Assembly (NCBI RefSeq): GCF_001429065.1
Contig: NZ_LMIB01000015.1
Span: 396,905 to 460,904 of the forward strand
Length of the DNA stretch: 64,000 nt
Direction: 5' to 3'
DNA from: Sphingomonas sp. Root710
GTDB lineage: Bacteria; Pseudomonadota; Alphaproteobacteria; Sphingomonadales; Sphingomonadaceae
In this document: in pieces, positions 61,776 through 64,000 of the stretch
Numbering within the stretch: position 1 is the stretch's first letter
How the letters are laid out: each line of letters opens with the position of its first letter
Translations under genes and position numbers: made by a program
Notes under the pieces: model-generated
Seen by the model: only the letters and a program-made list of their open reading frames with translations
Databases searched by the model: none
What the model was told of the DNA's origin: nothing

Positions 61776-62675
61776 ATGGGTATCAGCGAACTGGGTTATG
61801 TCGTGCTGCAGACGGCCGATATCGGCAAATGGCGCAGCTATGCCGAACAGGTGGTCGGGATGAAGGCGATCGACGCGCCGGGCGGCGGCCTCTATCTGAA
61901 GATCGACCGCCGTAACCATCGCATCCTGATCCTGCCTGGCGATCAGGAACGCTATTTCGCCTCGGGCTGGCTGCTGCGCTCGCGCGCCGATTATGACGCC
62001 TTCCGGACCCGCCTCGAAGGATTCGGCGTAGCGCTGACCAGCGCCACCGCCGAAGAAAGCGCGCTGCGCAAGGTGCAGGACTTCTTCACCTTCACCGATC
62101 CCGCCGGCAACCGGCACGAAGCCGCCTGGGGCCCCATCTCGAATTTCCAGCCCTTCGTTTCGCCCATCGGCACGGGCCCCTTCGTCACCGGTGAGCTCGG
62201 GCTCGGCCACACCGTGCTGCCCGCGCTCAACATCGACGAGGCGCTCGATTTCTGGACGCGCATCGTCGGCTTCGACGCTTCGGACAGCCTGCTTCAGCCG
62301 ATCACCGCCGACCTCAAGGTGCAGCTCTACTTCCTGCACTGCCGCAATCCGCGTCAGCACAGTCTGGCGCTGGCACAAATGCCCAGCGACGTCGGCTGCG
62401 TCCACATGATGCTCGAATTCGCCGATTTCGACGATGTCGGCCGTGCCCTCGACCGGCAGCAGGCGCATAACATCCCTCTGGCCATGACGCTGGGCAAGCA
62501 TGTCAACGACGACATGATCTCCTTCTACATGATGACTCCGGGCAAATTCATTCTCGAACTCGGCTGGGGCGCGCCGCCGAAGGCCTGGGAAGAGGAGATA
62601 TTCTTCGAGACCACCCTGGGTTCGCACTGGGGACACAAATGGGTCCTGCAGGATCCCGATTTCCAACTCGACTGA
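61776..62675 (+). CDS. Extradiol ring-cleavage dioxygenase, type I (BphC/HsaC-like)
   Basis: A 299-residue two-module VOC dioxygenase that inserts O2 next to a catechol hydroxyl. Iron ligands His145 (GLGHTVL), His210 (CVHMMLE) and Glu261 (ILELGWG), and second-shell His195, His242 and Tyr251, sit at positions that match BphC numbering almost exactly, so the site is intact. HsaC is a similar length. It is followed by a luciferase-like gene 174 bases on. The upstream gap contains three inverted repeats and TTGCCAA. Confidence 0.94.
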   Translation: MGISELGYVVLQTADIGKWRSYAEQVVGMKAIDAPGGGLYLKIDRRNHRILILPGDQERYFASGWLLRSRADYDAFRTRLEGFGVALTSATAEESALRKVQDFFTFTDPAGNRHEAAWGPISNFQPFVSPIGTGPFVTGELGLGHTVLPALNIDEALDFWTRIVGFDASDSLLQPITADLKVQLYFLHCRNPRQHSLALAQMPSDVGCVHMMLEFADFDDVGRALDRQQAHNIPLAMTLGKHVNDDMISFYMMTPGKFILELGWGAPPKAWEEEIFFETTLGSHWGHKWVLQDPDFQLD

Positions 62676-62711
62676 GAGCGCAGATTTTCGCGGAGTGAAA
62701 TCATGCGCCGG

Positions 62712-62741
62712 AATCGAAAGGGAACGCTCGAAAATCGAAAG
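62712..62741 (+). promoter_or_regulatory. AATCGAAAG direct repeat, possible AraC operator
   Basis: AATCGAAAG at 62712-62720 and 62733-62741 lie exactly 21 bases apart, two helical turns, in the 174-base gap before the gene at 62850. The same 9-mer occurs at 19475-19483 and as AATCGAAAC on the - strand at 24605-24613. Suggests one regulator with several sites. Confidence 0.5.
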
Positions 62742-62849
62742 TGACGTTCGCCGATCCAAGACGCGAAAACGCGCGCAGGCGGAAGGGCTGGACTATATCT
62801 GAGCCATGAGATCAGACCCGCGAAAGCGCGGCAGGAGAGAAGGATCATC

Positions 62850-63989
62850 ATGAGCGATCTGCAGTCGAAACGCCGCGCCAGCGAGGAACTCGCCGAGTAT
62901 CGCGCGGCCCATGTCCCGCTGTTCAATGCGCAGCCGCTGAAGTTCGGCGTATTCTCGGTCAATTCGAACGGCTCGGTGTTCATGAGCGAGCCGCCGAGCT
63001 CGTTCGAGGTCAGCTGGCAACACAGTCTGGCGATCGCCGAACAGGTCGACCGCATGGGCTTCGAACTGATCGTACCTGTCGCCCGCTGGCAGGGCTTCGG
63101 GGGCACGACGAACTGGGCGGGCGAGAATTTCGAGACGCTGACCTACGCCGCCGGGCTGGCAGCGCGGACGAGCAACGTCATGACCTTCGCGACGGTCCAT
63201 GCTTCGGTGGTCAATCCGGTCGCCGCCGCCAAGGCGATCACCACGATCGATCATATCTCCAACGGCCGGGCCGGCCTCAACGTCGTGATGGGTTGGAACG
63301 AGGCCGAGATGGCGATGCTCGGCGTGCGGATGCGCGAGCATGGCGATCGCTACAAGCTCGGCGCCGAATGGCTCGAGATCGTCGACCGGCTGTGGACCGA
63401 GAAGGCGCCGTTCGACTTCGACGGCGAATATTTCCAGCTCAAAGGCCTCGAAGCCGCTCCCAAGCCGGTCCAGCGGCGCCCGGTGGTGATCAACGCCGGC
63501 GGGTCGCCGGCCGGCATCGAGTTTTCGGCGCGCTATGCGGACGTCAACTACACCGTCTTCACGACCGCCGAACAGGCCGCCGGATATTGCCGCGACATCC
63601 GCAAGAAGGCATTCGACGATTATGGCCGCTCGCTGCAAATGGTGACGATGGTCATCGTCGTCTGCCGCGACACCGAGGAGGAAGCAAAGGCCGCCTATCA
63701 GTCGATCATCGACCATGGCGACTGGGTCGCGGCGGGCAATTTCGCGCGCGGGCTCAACATCCAGACCTTTGGCGAGCATCTCAAACCCGAGCTTCTCGCC
63801 AAGTTCGTCGCCGGGTCGGGTGGCCACGCCCTTGTCGGCACGCCCGAGCAGATCGTCGACGGGCTGCGCGAGGTGAAGGAGGCCGGGATCGACGGGGTCT
63901 TCCTGGGGCTGATCGATTATGTCGAGGAGCTGAAATATTTCGATGCGCGGGTGATGCCGCTGCTCAGGCAGGCCGGCCTTCGGCTCTGA
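62850..63989 (+). CDS. Luciferase-like (LLM class) flavin-dependent monooxygenase
   Basis: A 379-residue TIM-barrel luciferase-family protein. The NSNGSVFMSEPPSSFEVSWQ start, WQGFGGTTNWAGENFETLTY, and VVMGWNEAEMAMLGV fit the SsuD/DmoA/RutA branch that uses FMNH2 to oxidise sulfonates, sulfides or amides, although other substrates are possible. ATG at 62850 after AGGAGAGAAGG. It is downstream of an AATCGAAAG direct repeat and is the last complete gene in the window; it is only distantly similar to the LLM protein at 26391. Confidence 0.9.
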   Translation: MSDLQSKRRASEELAEYRAAHVPLFNAQPLKFGVFSVNSNGSVFMSEPPSSFEVSWQHSLAIAEQVDRMGFELIVPVARWQGFGGTTNWAGENFETLTYAAGLAARTSNVMTFATVHASVVNPVAAAKAITTIDHISNGRAGLNVVMGWNEAEMAMLGVRMREHGDRYKLGAEWLEIVDRLWTEKAPFDFDGEYFQLKGLEAAPKPVQRRPVVINAGGSPAGIEFSARYADVNYTVFTTAEQAAGYCRDIRKKAFDDYGRSLQMVTMVIVVCRDTEEEAKAAYQSIIDHGDWVAAGNFARGLNIQTFGEHLKPELLAKFVAGSGGHALVGTPEQIVDGLREVKEAGIDGVFLGLIDYVEELKYFDARVMPLLRQAGLRL

Positions 63990-64000
63990 CGCCGCCGGAC

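Overview
The window is GC-rich, gene-dense bacterial DNA that looks like an accessory catabolic region of an alphaproteobacterium, most likely a sphingomonad. That is an inference from three SusC-less TonB-dependent receptors with the 'EIVVTAQKR' TonB box, many GTG starts, ATGA/GTGA translational overlaps and the enzyme repertoire. About 59 protein genes are supported. No rRNA, tRNA, insertion sequence, integrase or CRISPR array was seen.

Layout. 1-10.4 kb: a truncated KstD-type flavoprotein gene, then a + strand run AraC-GST-epoxide hydrolase-P450-SnoaL and an aldehyde dehydrogenase that converges on a PQQ/haem c alcohol dehydrogenase. 10.4-24.7 kb: three TonB receptors, one of which heads a - strand operon (TonB receptor, acetoacetate-decarboxylase-like, Gfo/Idh/MocA, TetR, P450), a second AraC and an MFS transporter. 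24.7-32.9 kb: SDR/GST pair, a luciferase-like oxidoreductase, a Ddn-family protein, then P450-HpcH aldolase-TauD oxygenase-epimerase. 33-39.8 kb: an aconitase-type hydratase (large and small subunit) followed by an isocitrate-lyase/PEP-mutase-family lyase and a DUF1330 protein; opposite it, a degenerate CofG (deazaflavin synthase) homologue, a NIPSNAP-like protein and a third AraC. 39.8-50.4 kb: OYE, SDRs, aldo/keto reductase, VOC and EthD proteins, class II aldolase, second TauD-type oxygenase, fourth P450. 50.4-64 kb: a block resembling the 9,10-seco pathway of steroid breakdown: KshB-like reductase, HsaA-like flavin monooxygenase, KstD-like dehydrogenase, fused 2-oxoacid dehydrogenase E1, meta-cleavage hydrolase, Rieske oxygenase, extradiol dioxygenase and a second luciferase-like enzyme, with a fourth AraC.

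How it may work together (inference): TonB receptors and the MFS protein move a hydrophobic polycyclic or terpenoid-like compound; P450s, TauD oxygenases, SDRs, PQQ-ADH, ALDH and OYE functionalise it; Delta1-dehydrogenation plus Rieske hydroxylation opens a ring to a phenol; hydroxylation, extradiol cleavage and C-C hydrolysis follow; aldolases, the hydratase/lyase pair and E1 process the fragments. The substrate cannot be read from sequence. The most unusual items are the CofG homologue that lacks one of the three radical-SAM cysteines and the hydratase/lyase operon with an altered small-subunit motif.
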